Positions 35,789 through 44,307 of a stretch of 64,000 nt of DNA are shown here, in pieces; the stretch's first letter is position 1; each line of letters begins with the position of its first letter. Both the position numbers and the translations under genes were made by a program. The notes under the pieces were generated by a model, which was not told where the DNA came from, made no database searches, and was given only the letters and a program-made list of their open reading frames with translations. Source of the stretch: Marinobacter daepoensis DSM 16072 (GTDB lineage Bacteria > Pseudomonadota > Gammaproteobacteria > Pseudomonadales > Oleiphilaceae); contig NZ_ATWI01000010.1 of assembly GCF_000421165.1 (NCBI RefSeq), positions 1-64,000 on the forward strand. The letters are read 5' to 3'.

Positions 35789-36202
35789 ATGAGTGATCTC
35801 AGAGTATTGGTGGTTGAAGACGAGCCGGTTATGCGTGAACGGCTGGTTAACATGCTGCATAAAGCCGGTGCTACCAGTGTTTCGGAGTGTTCCGATGCGG
35901 CATCGGCCCGGGCGGCCTTCGAAGCGAGTGAGTTCCACATTATTTTGCTGGATCTTGGGCTACCGGATGGTAACGGGCATGAACTGATGACCCGGTTCAA
36001 GGAGGTTCGTGAGAGTCAGCACATTGTGCTGGTAACCGCAGACGATTCCATTGAAAGCATTCAGAAAGCAATCAGTGCGGGAGCGAACGGGTATGTGGTG
36101 AAGCCTTATTCGCAGGAGAAGATTTACGACGTTGTGAACAACTATGCCATGGTTCATGGCGGTGATCTGCTGACGATGGGGGGGCTGAACCGGCCTCATT
36201 GA
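35789..36202 (+). CDS. Single-domain response regulator (CheY-like)
   Basis: The product is 137 aa, a receiver alone. The acidic pocket is EDE (10-12), the phosphoacceptor is Asp55 in LLDLGLPDGNG, Thr is in VLVTADD and Lys in VVKPYSQEKI. It has no DNA-binding or enzymatic output, so it probably passes phosphate or binds a partner protein. AACAGGAGA lies upstream of the start. The kinase, membrane protein and this gene are close together on one strand and form an operon. Confidence 0.85.
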   Translation: MSDLRVLVVEDEPVMRERLVNMLHKAGATSVSECSDAASARAAFEASEFHIILLDLGLPDGNGHELMTRFKEVRESQHIVLVTADDSIESIQKAISAGANGYVVKPYSQEKIYDVVNNYAMVHGGDLLTMGGLNRPH

Positions 36203-36232
36203 CCGGCTCAGCGATCGTTGTCAGAGGTGAAA

Positions 36233-36505
36233 TTACGCCACCTGACGCGCTATCCAGGAGTTGTAGCGGGTGGCCAGGGCCCTGACATAGCGTGCTTCTG
36301 CACCGTCAAGGGTGCTCAGCACTCCCTTGAATATCCAGCCCCGCTCATACAGACCCAGCACCCGCTGCTCGTCATCCAGGTTGACGCGCTGATTGAGTTT
36401 CTTGCAGATTGCATCCAGCAGCGGCAGCTTTTCCGGGCGTTTGATCGGCGCCTGACGGTTTGTCATCGGCTGATTCGCTGCGCGAGATATCGGATGTCTT
36501 CTCAT
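36233..36505 (-). CDS. Small basic protein, unknown
   Basis: The product is 90 aa from the ATG at 36505, with AAGGAGAAC just ahead, a strong ribosome site. It is rich in Arg and Lys, with a C-terminal part reading YERGWIFKGVLSTLDGAEARYVRALATRYNSW. No membrane segment. A Rho-independent terminator of an upstream short transcript lies at 36534-36571. I do not recognise the family. Confidence 0.6.
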   Translation of the reverse strand: MRRHPISRAANQPMTNRQAPIKRPEKLPLLDAICKKLNQRVNLDDEQRVLGLYERGWIFKGVLSTLDGAEARYVRALATRYNSWIARQVA

Positions 36506-36533
36506 GATGTTCTCCTTGTCGTTTTGCGGCTGC

Positions 36534-36571
36534 AAAAAACAGAAAACCCCGGAGCCTCAGGCAACCGGGGT
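36534..36571 (-). terminator. Terminator on the minus strand, after the 26-codon ORF
   Basis: On the minus strand ACCCCGG pairs with CCGGGGT, followed by TTTTCTGTTTTTTG. It ends a transcript that starts near 36741 and separates it from the 90-aa gene. Confidence 0.7.
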
Positions 36572-36627
36572 CTGGCGGAGAAGCTGCCCCGGTTACCTCA
36601 ACGGCTCCCGGGACTGACCGAAAGCCG

Positions 36628-36708
36628 TTAGTTGTCTTTCACCATGACGCGCACGGCCTGCCCCATCGGGCAGTCGGCGGTTACATGAACGGTGCGCGGT
36701 AAAATCAT
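36628..36708 (-). CDS. 26-codon small ORF in a short transcription unit
   Basis: Reads MILPRTVHVTADCPMGQAVR followed by VMVKDN and a stop. The frame lies between a well-spaced promoter (TTGCAA-N16-TACACT on the minus strand) and a terminator at 36534-36571, giving a transcript of about 200 nt. No strong Shine-Dalgarno is visible. It may be a small protein or an RNA whose ORF is incidental. Confidence 0.35.
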   Translation of the reverse strand: MILPRTVHVTADCPMGQAVRVMVKDN

Positions 36709-36747
36709 TCTGGTCAAATCAGCTCTGTAGGTTCGGTACAGTCATCA

Positions 36748-36774
36748 GTGTATCGGCAATTGGGTGGTTTGCAA
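36748..36774 (-). promoter_or_regulatory. Promoter of the short minus-strand transcript
   Basis: Minus strand: TTGCAA (36774-36769), a 16-bp spacer, TACACT (36753-36748). Initiation would be near 36741, ahead of the 26-codon ORF. Confidence 0.45.
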
Positions 36775-37044
36775 TAGCCCCGCTTGTTCGGCAAACCCGT
36801 ACAGACGGGGTGGCTGTGATCACCCATACTTTGTCCTGTCACGTGTTTTTACGTTGTGCAATCCGCGGTACCTGTTCTTCAGGTATCGGATGGATCTCTC
36901 CTTTCTACGCAGCCAGCTTGGCTGCGTTTTTTTTGCCATCTCGGAAAGTTCGTAGCCACTACTTCGTACAGCCTTTCAGCTTTGTTCCGGTGATAATTTA
37001 GAGACTGAGTTGATCCTGTTATCAAGAGGTTGAAACCGAAGAAA
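36775..37044 (+). other. Intergenic DNA with an orphan terminator
   Basis: About 270 bp before the small membrane protein gene. It contains no convincing gene but ends a plus-strand transcript at the strong terminator 36908-36934, so a small RNA is possible. Confidence 0.45.
36908..36934 (+). terminator. Strong intrinsic terminator with no gene in front of it
   Basis: CGCAGCCA-GCT-TGGCTGCG is followed by eight T. No plus-strand gene ends within 700 bp upstream (the nearest is the receiver at 36202), so it probably ends a small RNA. Confidence 0.85.
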
Positions 37045-37281
37045 ATGCCCGAAGACCCCGGACCTGCCCGCAACAAGTTTCGTTCTGATTTTATCGTAGA
37101 GATTATCCTGCTCGTAGTCGTTGCTGTTTATCTGGTGATGGCACAGGGGCAAGCGGTGGGTGAGAACCTGTCCTTTACCGTCGCTGGAGCGGCACTGATG
37201 GCCTTGGCGACATACTGGACGCTTCACACGATCCGTGATGGCCTGGAAGTTATTGCACTGCGGCTGCGCCCCGGCAAATAA
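37045..37281 (+). CDS. Small inner-membrane protein, unknown
   Basis: The product is 78 aa from the ATG at 37045 with two transmembrane helices (IVEIILLVVVAVYLVM and FTVAGAALMALATYWTL). A TTG at 37030 is an alternative start. The 3' end overlaps the convergent exonuclease gene by 32 nt. No family was recognised. Confidence 0.6.
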   Translation: MPEDPGPARNKFRSDFIVEIILLVVVAVYLVMAQGQAVGENLSFTVAGAALMALATYWTLHTIRDGLEVIALRLRPGK

Positions 37282-37762
37282 CCCGCTCCCAGGTTTTGTG
37301 AAGGATGAGTGCGTCGTTGGCTGCCCGGTGCACGGGCAGCCCCAGCTCGGCAATGACTTGCTGGCGAATGGCTGACCACTGGCGGACCTGGCTGGAGTCC
37401 AGCAGCGTTGAAATGGATTCGAGCTGAAAGCCCGGGGGAGCGCCCGCAGCCCGAAACAGACGATGTAGCCAGAAACTGTCAAACGTCCAGGCGTCGCAGA
37501 ATACCTGGCCCGGTAACAGCTCGTTCAGTTGTCGGGCAACCTCCTGAACCGCCATGCCTTCCCGCTCCAGTCGTGCCCGCGAAATCCCGTGGATGGCTTC
37601 CGCGCTTTCCGACCAGTCCTGCCAGAGTACGTGTGGGCGAATCAGCCAGCTGTGAAGCTTACCGTCGGGCATGCACAGGCCTACCTCAATCGGGTAACTG
37701 GCAATCAGGTCAAGGCTGGACGCCTCGAAATCGATAAAAGCCGGGCTGCTGTTTTCGCTCAT
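37250..37762 (-). CDS. DEDDh-type 3'-5' exonuclease
   Basis: The product is 170 aa from the ATG at 37762. Exonuclease motif I is FIDFEASSL (DxE), motif II lies around the [12 protein letters not shown] segment, and motif III is HRAANDAL (HxxxxD). It resembles small RNase T/DnaQ-fold proteins found alone, whose substrate is often unknown. It is not a DNA polymerase subunit, because it lacks the long helical linker of DnaQ. It is divergent from queC with 151 bp between. Confidence 0.75.
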   Translation of the reverse strand: MSENSSPAFIDFEASSLDLIASYPIEVGLCMPDGKLHSWLIRPHVLWQDWSESAEAIHGISRARLEREGMAVQEVARQLNELLPGQVFCDAWTFDSFWLHRLFRAAGAPPGFQLESISTLLDSSQVRQWSAIRQQVIAELGLPVHRAANDALILHKTWERVICRGAAAVQ

Positions 37763-37913
37763 TGAATCGTTGCTGGTGCTTTGTCGTTTTCGTTCGAGTG
37801 TACCCCTGATCGTGCCGGGACGCGAACCCAACCCGGCCCGTCGCTGTTACAATATGGCCACGCTTTATAAAAAGCCGATGACACAAGCCTCTGAAACTGG
37901 TGCTGAGCCCCTC

Positions 37914-38579
37914 ATGACTGACACAGTTGTTGTTATCTATTCCGGTGGTATGGATTCGTTCACATTACTGCATCGTGCGCGTGCGCAGGGACTGAATGTC
38001 CACGCCCTGTCGTTCAATTATGGCCAGCGCCATGTGCGGGAGCTGGAGGTCGCTGCGGAGGTATGCCGGGCGGAAGGTATTCCCCATAAGGTGATCGACA
38101 TCCGTGCCATGAGCGACGTTATGTCCGGGTCCGCGCTGACTTCCGATATAGAGGTGCCGGAAGGCCACTATGAGGAAGACAATATGAAAGCGACCGTCGT
38201 GCCGAACCGCAATATGATTCTGTTGTCACTGGCCACTGGTTATGCGGTTACGGTGGGGGCCGGAGCCGTCTGGTATGGCGCCCACGGCGGGGATCATGCC
38301 ATTTATCCCGACTGCCGGCCGGAATTCGTCGAGAAAATGGACGCTGTGTGCCGGGTGGCCAATTACGAATCGGTGGGTATTGAAGCGCCGTTTATGACCC
38401 TGGACAAGGGGGAAATCCTGTCGGAAGGACTCAGGCTGGGGCTGGATTACAGCCAGACCTGGACCTGCTATAACGGTCGTGAGCAGGCCTGTGGCCGTTG
38501 CGGATCTTGTGTCGAGCGGTTGGAAGCTTTTGCCGCCAATGGCATAAGCGATCCCCTCGCCTATGAGAGCAACGTCTGA
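37914..38579 (+). CDS. queC: 7-cyano-7-deazaguanine synthase QueC
   Basis: The product is 221 aa. It makes preQ0 from 7-carboxy-7-deazaguanine using ATP and ammonia, for queuosine. The PP-loop is [15 protein letters not shown] near the start. The Zn site is [17 protein letters not shown] near the end, with four Cys. The start is set at the ATG at 37914 ([12 protein letters not shown]) because family members begin close to the PP-loop; an in-frame ATG at 37878 would add 12 residues. The stop overlaps the queE start (TGATG). Confidence 0.92.
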   Translation: MTDTVVVIYSGGMDSFTLLHRARAQGLNVHALSFNYGQRHVRELEVAAEVCRAEGIPHKVIDIRAMSDVMSGSALTSDIEVPEGHYEEDNMKATVVPNRNMILLSLATGYAVTVGAGAVWYGAHGGDHAIYPDCRPEFVEKMDAVCRVANYESVGIEAPFMTLDKGEILSEGLRLGLDYSQTWTCYNGREQACGRCGSCVERLEAFAANGISDPLAYESNV

Positions 38580-39235
38580 TGTACCGGGTCAAAGAGGCTT
38601 TTTATACGTTGCAGGGCGAAGGTGCCCAGGCGGGCAGGGCTGCGGTGTTCTGCCGGTTCAGCAAGTGTAACCTTTGGACCGGGCGTGAAAAAGACCGGGC
38701 CGACGCGGTGTGCAACTTCTGTGATACCGATTTTGTTGGTACCGATGGCCAGAATGGCGGGCGCTTTGAAACGCCCGAAGCCCTGTCGGCCCATATCCGG
38801 GCTTTGTGGCCTGATGCTCCCGGGCGCCCTTATGTGGTCTGTACCGGGGGTGAGCCCCTGTTGCAGCTTGATGAGCCACTGATTGCGGCATTTCACGATG
38901 CGGGGTTTGAAGTCGGGGTTGAAACCAATGGCACTTTGCCCGCGCCAGACGGAATCGATTGGCTTTGCGTCAGCCCCAAAGCGGATGCAGAGGTGGTGAT
39001 TGGCAGGTGCGATGAACTCAAGCTGGTGTATCCGCAACCATTGGCCCTGCCCGAGCGATTCCTTCACATCCAGGCGAAACATTACTTCCTGTCGCCGATG
39101 GCTTCACCGAGCATACCGGATCAGGGCGACGACGCCGTCAAGCGGAGTAATACCCGCAAAGCGACGGATTATTGTCTGGCGCACCCTCAATGGCGCCTGA
39201 CCCTGCAGATGCACAAGATTCTGGGCATCGACTGA
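38579..39235 (+). CDS. queE: 7-carboxy-7-deazaguanine synthase QueE
   Basis: The product is 218 aa. It is a radical SAM enzyme converting 6-carboxytetrahydropterin to 7-carboxy-7-deazaguanine. The cluster Cys lie in the extended QueE form: CNLWTGREKDRADAVCNFCD. TGGEPLLQLD is the SAM-binding GGE motif. The start overlaps the queC stop by 1 nt, so the two steps of one pathway are translationally coupled. queD and folE are not in this window. Confidence 0.92.
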   Translation: MYRVKEAFYTLQGEGAQAGRAAVFCRFSKCNLWTGREKDRADAVCNFCDTDFVGTDGQNGGRFETPEALSAHIRALWPDAPGRPYVVCTGGEPLLQLDEPLIAAFHDAGFEVGVETNGTLPAPDGIDWLCVSPKADAEVVIGRCDELKLVYPQPLALPERFLHIQAKHYFLSPMASPSIPDQGDDAVKRSNTRKATDYCLAHPQWRLTLQMHKILGID

Positions 39236-39236
39236 A

Positions 39237-40280
39237 TCAGGCGGTTTCTGCAGTGCTCAATTCTCTGGTCCGGAAATGGCTCGGGCTCAGGCCGGTCCAC
39301 CGCTTGAAGGCCCGTGTGAAGTTGGCCGCATCGGCATAGCCCAGTGTGTCTGCAATCTGGCTCAGGTTCATGGCGGTGCTGGCGAGCAGTTCCCTGGCTC
39401 GCTCCAGGCGCACCTTATCCACCAGTGCCTGAAAATTGGCCCCCTCCTCCTGCAGGCGTCGCTTGAGCGTGCGTTCAGAAACAAACAGTGTGCTGGCAAC
39501 GCGGGCGAGTTTTGGCGGGAAAGGGTGGCTGGTTTCGATGACCCGCCGCACCCGGCTGGCAAAGCCGGTATCCTCTTTCAGTTGTCTGAGTGCGGTTTCG
39601 CATTGCTCCCGGGATGTCATGGCCAGTTGGTCGTTGCTGAAACGCACGGGCAGCGTTAACTGGCTGGCAGGAATGACCAGAGCATCCTCGGTGGCACCAA
39701 ACTCTACGGGAACGTTGATCAATCGACGGAACCGATGAAAATGGTTTGGCTCAGGGCTTTGTCGCAGAACCCGGATCCCGGGCACGGTGGTACCCGTCAG
39801 TTGAGCGCCCATGGACACGCAACCAAACAACACCGCGTCCAGAACGAACCCTTGCAGAGGGCCCAGTTCAATGCCACAGCTGACGCTGTACCAGACGCTG
39901 TTTCCGGCCGAACGTTTCTGTACGTGAAGGTGCGGGGCGCGCAAGGTTAGATATCGGGTCATCAGCTCCAGTGCTTCCGCCAGCGTCCGGCTGCTCATGA
40001 CAGCGGTACCAAGAGCGCCATGCAGAGGAAGCTTGAGCTCCCGCGCCAGCAGGATGCCAAGCCCTGGTTCCCCGCTTTCAATGATGGCCCGGGTCACAAA
40101 TTCGCTGGCCTGGGCCTGGCTGACCCGCCGGTCTGTGGAGTTCAGTCGGGTGGGGTCCAACCCCACTCTCAGGATCAGATCCCGTTCATCGACGCCCAGG
40201 GTGTGAAGCAGCTCGGCCAGGGTATGCAGATAGATGGCTGGCATACCCAGATCCTGTGAGGTGGAAACGGAGGCGCGCAT
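39237..40280 (-). CDS. AraC-family regulator with Arabinose_bd-type N-domain
   Basis: The product is 347 aa. The N-terminal ligand domain has LGTAVMSSRTLAEALELM, and the C-terminal tandem HTH reads LFVSERTLKRRLQEEGANFQALVDKVRLERARELL and IADTLGYADAANFTRAFKRWTGLSP. This is the OruR/ArgR-like branch that often senses fatty acids or amino-acid derivatives. It lies 124 bp downstream of the alpha/beta hydrolase on the same strand, which suggests that gene as a possible target. The queE gene is convergent and ends one base before this gene's stop. Confidence 0.87.
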   Translation of the reverse strand: MRASVSTSQDLGMPAIYLHTLAELLHTLGVDERDLILRVGLDPTRLNSTDRRVSQAQASEFVTRAIIESGEPGLGILLARELKLPLHGALGTAVMSSRTLAEALELMTRYLTLRAPHLHVQKRSAGNSVWYSVSCGIELGPLQGFVLDAVLFGCVSMGAQLTGTTVPGIRVLRQSPEPNHFHRFRRLINVPVEFGATEDALVIPASQLTLPVRFSNDQLAMTSREQCETALRQLKEDTGFASRVRRVIETSHPFPPKLARVASTLFVSERTLKRRLQEEGANFQALVDKVRLERARELLASTAMNLSQIADTLGYADAANFTRAFKRWTGLSPSHFRTRELSTAETA

Positions 40281-40404
40281 GATGTTCCTCGTCAGCGTGT
40301 GTTTTTATTATGCAAAGGAGCGTTATTGATTGGATTATGGCCCTTTGCGGGCGTAAGCCCCATGACTTCGCTGACGGGTCAATGGGCCAGAGAGGCCAAT
40401 TCCA

Positions 40405-41301
40405 TTACCCGGATTGGCGGCGCACAAAATCCTTCAGCACTCGGACCGACTGGCCCGGGCGCTCCAGCATGGGCAGATGTCCGACGCCCGGGAAGACATG
40501 AATCTCAGCATCGGGGGTGGCGGTGTGAAACCAGTTTATGCAGCGGGTGGGAGTGATCACGTCACGGTCGCCCCACTGCACCTGCAGCGGGGGCGTGTTC
40601 CGGCCGAGGAAGCGGGCAGGGGCCAAAGCATCGGCCAGCATGTCATTGAAAATATGACGAAGCGAAGGCTGGCGTTTCAGCAGATCGGGCCCGAGCAATC
40701 CTGCCATGGCCAGGCCGGTGACCGTAGGCCGGCCATTTCCAACGCTGTTGAACATGCGATAGATGCCAGCCCAGTCGTCGGGAATCAGGATGGCGTCACG
40801 GTCAGACTCAAACGGAGCATCGAGGTCCACATCCGGATGTTCCGGTATGCCGGCACTGTTGAGCAAGGTAACGGAGCGCGGAGGCTGAGCCAGTTTGTAA
40901 GCCAGGATGGCAGCGATGGCCCCGCCCATTGAGCTGCCCGCAAGGTGCAGATTGTGCCCGGGATACGCTGATAACCATTCGCTGAGTCTCTCGGCCTGGT
41001 GTTCGTACCGGTAACTGGCGTCAGCCCGGTACTGACTCTCGCCCAACCCTGGCAGGTCCGGCACCAGGAGATGCCAGTCAGACGGCAGTTTCTGCATCCA
41101 CAGAGCCCAGTTCTCTTTCATGGAGGCAAAGCCGTGAATGAGCACCAGAGTGGGCCGCCCGGGCCCCGGTGTGCCACGTTCCAGAAAAACCATGCGATGG
41201 TTGTCCAGCCGGGTTTCCCGGCGTCTGGCGCGGAGCAGCCAGCGCTGGCCGGTGCGGGCCAGAGGCCACAGATTGGGGACGGGAATGGATGCCACGCTCA
41301 T
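40405..41301 (-). CDS. Alpha/beta hydrolase (lipase/esterase-like)
   Basis: The product is 298 aa with an N-terminal amphipathic or membrane-near segment (WPLARTGQRWLLRARRRETR). The oxyanion loop is LIHGFASMKENW. The nucleophile elbow is GSSMGG (Ser near 134), the acid is in WGDRDVITP and the His in GVGHLPMLERP. It is upstream of the AraC gene on the same strand. The substrate cannot be read from sequence; lipid or monoacylglycerol esters are likely for this branch. Confidence 0.85.
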   Translation of the reverse strand: MSVASIPVPNLWPLARTGQRWLLRARRRETRLDNHRMVFLERGTPGPGRPTLVLIHGFASMKENWALWMQKLPSDWHLLVPDLPGLGESQYRADASYRYEHQAERLSEWLSAYPGHNLHLAGSSMGGAIAAILAYKLAQPPRSVTLLNSAGIPEHPDVDLDAPFESDRDAILIPDDWAGIYRMFNSVGNGRPTVTGLAMAGLLGPDLLKRQPSLRHIFNDMLADALAPARFLGRNTPPLQVQWGDRDVITPTRCINWFHTATPDAEIHVFPGVGHLPMLERPGQSVRVLKDFVRRQSG

Positions 41302-41392
41302 ACCTCGCTCGTTGTGAGTGCGGAGTCAGTGTAACCGGGCGTGTTCTGGGTGCTATTGCCAGGCTGCCAGAGTTGGCAGGCGGTGGGGCAAC

Positions 41393-43150
41393 TCAGGGCT
41401 GGCGCGTGAACGAGAGATCCGTCAGAACGGGATTGTGGTCGGATGAGCGCCAGGGACCGCTCTGGTCAGGCGCCTGTCGGTAACCCAGAGCCGGGGGTTC
41501 ATCGACGTTTGTGTTCCAGGTTTGTGCCTGCAGGACGCTGGGTAGCAGAGCCGGGCTGGCCAGAGCGTAGTCCAGTGTTCCCTTCTGACCTTGGTATCGA
41601 TAGGTGTAATGGTCACAGTGTTCCGGCCGGCAGGGGTGAAACCGGTGAACCAGATTCGAGAAGCCGGCCTTTCGGAGGTGCTCAAGCGGGGCTTCGCGGG
41701 GATAGCTGTTGAGATCCCCGGTGATCAGAACTGGCGTTTCCGTGAGCCCTCCTGTGAGCTGGTCCAGCCAGTGTGTGAGGGCCTTGGCGCTTCGGGTTCG
41801 GTGCCGGTTGTAGCAGCCTTGTCCATCGCCCTGGTCACGTTCGTTTTCCGAGGCGTTTCGACAGGACTTGGATTTGAAGTGAGGCACGACGACCCAGAAC
41901 TCCTGATCGCCCTCCGGAATTTTAAATGCCTGGGCCAGTGGTGGTCGTGGGCGTCCGGCCGGGGTTTCCGGTCCGGGCCTGTGGGGAATGCCGGCGGGAG
42001 ATACCCGGTCGGACTGGTAAAGCAGAGAGGTCCTGATGGCATCGCTGCCATCCTGGCCCGGCGTCCGGATGACCATCCACCCTGCCCCCAGTGCCTGTGC
42101 CAGGCCAATGCTGGCACTGGAGGGTCCGTAGCCGTCGTTCTCCAGTTCGGTCACGGCCAGAATGTCGGCCCTGGCTTCCCGGATGGTCCTGACCAGTCGT
42201 TCCCGCTGTGCCTCGAAGGCGGCGAAGGACCGGGCTCCCCTGGGCGTGGGGAAGCCCGTCTGGTCGCCGTTGCCATTGAAATAGTTTTGCAGATTCAGGG
42301 TCATGACTCTCAGGCTGGAGGGTGGTTTAATGGGGGGCGCGGGTCTGGTTTTGCCAGATTCAAAATGAGGTGTCCGGGTTGGCTGAATCCGCCATTGGCC
42401 AAAACGGTAGTCCAGGACCCCTTCCAGCCCGGAGACGGTGTCGCCGGCACGCAAGGCGTGTTGCCCCAGCCAGGGGACGGGCTCCGGGTTTCGTATACCC
42501 AGGCCATCATCCAACAGCACGCGGTGGTGATGATTGTGTTGCGCCAGAGCCCGGGCCTCCCGGCCGGGTGGCAGGTATTCTGTGGCGATAATCTGATCAT
42601 GGGCGGCCAGCACCAGCTCACCATATCTGGCCAGGTTATAGCTGTCTGTGAGGGTCAGGGGACCGGTGAAGCGCACGCGCATGTTTTCCAGGCTTTCCGG
42701 CGGTTGAGTCCAGGGCAGGGACACGGCAATGGAGGCGGGAAGACCGGTGTGTTCGCAGGCCGTGAGGGCCTTCACCTTCGTCAGTTCGGTCAGCCCGTGA
42801 AATTCTGTCACCTGCCCGGTGACTCGCATTCTCTGGCCTGGTTTGCCGCCAGGCTTCCGGGTATAGACGAACAGAGCTTCCGAAGTGCCCGGGTTGTTGT
42901 CGGTTTCGTGATCGGCCTGTTGAAGATAGAAGCCGCCGAACCCGCCGGCCTGCCGGCTGTCCCGGGTCAGGATGCCTTCTACCGTCACGCGCTTGCCGGC
43001 TAACGGTGATTGGTCGCCAGCCCCCTGAATCCCATGGATAGCTGTGGCGGAATTTCCGCAGGCGGTATCTGCGGCTGCCCCCAAAGGAGCCGCCGCAAAC
43101 AGGAGTTGAGCAAGGAAAGCGGTGGAAAGCGCGCGTTGTGGTTTGATCAC
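41393..43150 (-). CDS. Secreted endonuclease/exonuclease (ExeM/NucH type)
   Basis: The product is 585 aa with a signal peptide ending near PLGAAADTA. An OB-like DNA-binding region (residues 45-290) precedes a DNase I-like domain (305-580). Motifs of the latter are VMTLNLQNYFN, LAVTELENDGYG, GDLNSYPREAP and SSDHNPVLTDL (catalytic Asp-His). ExeM/NucH nucleases degrade extracellular DNA for phosphate or biofilm dispersal. No LPXTG or rhombosortase-type tail is visible. It is the gene after the WYL regulator on the same strand, with only 9 nt between. Confidence 0.88.
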   Translation of the reverse strand: MIKPQRALSTAFLAQLLFAAAPLGAAADTACGNSATAIHGIQGAGDQSPLAGKRVTVEGILTRDSRQAGGFGGFYLQQADHETDNNPGTSEALFVYTRKPGGKPGQRMRVTGQVTEFHGLTELTKVKALTACEHTGLPASIAVSLPWTQPPESLENMRVRFTGPLTLTDSYNLARYGELVLAAHDQIIATEYLPPGREARALAQHNHHHRVLLDDGLGIRNPEPVPWLGQHALRAGDTVSGLEGVLDYRFGQWRIQPTRTPHFESGKTRPAPPIKPPSSLRVMTLNLQNYFNGNGDQTGFPTPRGARSFAAFEAQRERLVRTIREARADILAVTELENDGYGPSSASIGLAQALGAGWMVIRTPGQDGSDAIRTSLLYQSDRVSPAGIPHRPGPETPAGRPRPPLAQAFKIPEGDQEFWVVVPHFKSKSCRNASENERDQGDGQGCYNRHRTRSAKALTHWLDQLTGGLTETPVLITGDLNSYPREAPLEHLRKAGFSNLVHRFHPCRPEHCDHYTYRYQGQKGTLDYALASPALLPSVLQAQTWNTNVDEPPALGYRQAPDQSGPWRSSDHNPVLTDLSFTRQP

Positions 43151-43159
43151 AGAACCTGT

Positions 43160-44062
43160 CTAGCAGAGACCGGCCACCGCCTTGAGCGCACGTTCCCGCT
43201 TGCTGCCAAATCCAAGCTGATCAGGATTGGCCAGTTCAAGCTGCTGGACCAGAGGGTCCGGATGGCTGTTTTCATAGGTGATGCCGAGGCGGGCCAGTAC
43301 ATACGGTGCGAGCGCGGCCCGGGTTTCGATGCTGAGCAGGCCGTTGGTCATGCCGTAGTCCCTGGCAATAATCTGCTGCTGGGCCTCGGTCAGTCGATGG
43401 TCCGGACTAATATCCAGAACCACTTTCCGTTGCCAGTCGCTGTCCTGATGGGCTGTGTGTTTGGCTTTCTGGCGCAGGGCTTCGGTCCGGCCGTGGAAGC
43501 GACTGAGGGCAAAGTCCCGGAACTCACGGTTGGCATTGCACCAGGCGCGGACATGCCAGCCGCTGCCGGAGCAAACCAGAGCATGAGGCTCAAGGACGCT
43601 CTCGGCGGCCTCCGGACGGCTGAGGGAAACGTAGCTTGCAGTCAGTTGGCGGTGGTAGCGCGTGGCGGTCACCACGGCACGCATCACCTCGGGGTCGATA
43701 TGACGAACCGCTTCAGGAATGACAGCATTACCTGGCAGGCCCAGCTCCAGATCGGAGAAGGTTTCGCTCAGGTTCTGTTGGCGAGCGAGCAGGTCCTGAT
43801 ATTCAGAAACGTTGCCACGGGTGACCACAGGCCGGAATTCGGGCGCCGGAACATAGCCCTTCAGGTGTCGGTCATAAACCAGGTTGCCCGGAGCCAGTTC
43901 ACGCAGATAGGTATTGATGTCCTTGGAGGCCTGCTGTCGACCGATGCCAAAACTGTGGCAGATATGGTTGGTGGTCAGCCGACCCTCCCATAGGGCAATG
44001 ATCTCGATGAGTCGATAGCGAAGCAGTAAATCCCAGCGAATGGGCCAGTCCGTTTTCTTCAT
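43160..44062 (-). CDS. WYL-domain transcriptional regulator (CapW/BrxR-like)
   Basis: The product is 300 aa from the ATG at 44062; the frame upstream to 44140 lacks a ribosome site. The N-terminal winged HTH reads RLIEIIALWEGRLTTNHICHSFGIGRQQASKDI. The middle is a WYL domain (HALVCSGSGWHVRAWCNANREFRDFALSRF) and the C-terminal domain is WCX-like. This order is that of CapW/BrxR repressors, which control phage-defence operons. Here the nearest genes are a secreted nuclease (9 nt downstream, same strand) and an MFS transporter; no known defence set is visible. It may control the nuclease. Confidence 0.82.
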   Translation of the reverse strand: MKKTDWPIRWDLLLRYRLIEIIALWEGRLTTNHICHSFGIGRQQASKDINTYLRELAPGNLVYDRHLKGYVPAPEFRPVVTRGNVSEYQDLLARQQNLSETFSDLELGLPGNAVIPEAVRHIDPEVMRAVVTATRYHRQLTASYVSLSRPEAAESVLEPHALVCSGSGWHVRAWCNANREFRDFALSRFHGRTEALRQKAKHTAHQDSDWQRKVVLDISPDHRLTEAQQQIIARDYGMTNGLLSIETRAALAPYVLARLGITYENSHPDPLVQQLELANPDQLGFGSKRERALKAVAGLC

Positions 44063-44307
44063 AACCAGGCGCTCACGGTCCAGTAGATTGCATGGCAAAT
44101 ATGTTACCCGCTCCTGCCAACCGGGTCTGTTACGACCCATTAATGTAAAACATTGTTAAATGGTGTGTTGGAGCGGGTTCTGGGTCTCGGCAACTCCCTA
44201 GTAGCACGGTGAGGCAGTGGTTGATTAAATGCCCACCAGCAGAAATCCATAATGTTGCTATCTTTTATTTTTGTTACTCACTGTAACTCTGACAGGCGGA
44301 GCCCTAC

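Noticed and set aside
37763-37913. preQ1 riboswitch ahead of queC
   Set aside because: No C-rich loop and A-rich tail pseudoknot pattern seen in the 151-bp gap.
41591-43003. 470-codon plus-strand frame opposite the secreted nuclease
   Set aside because: Antisense shadow with Gly/Val/Gln-rich random sequence; the minus strand has the DNase motifs and a signal peptide.
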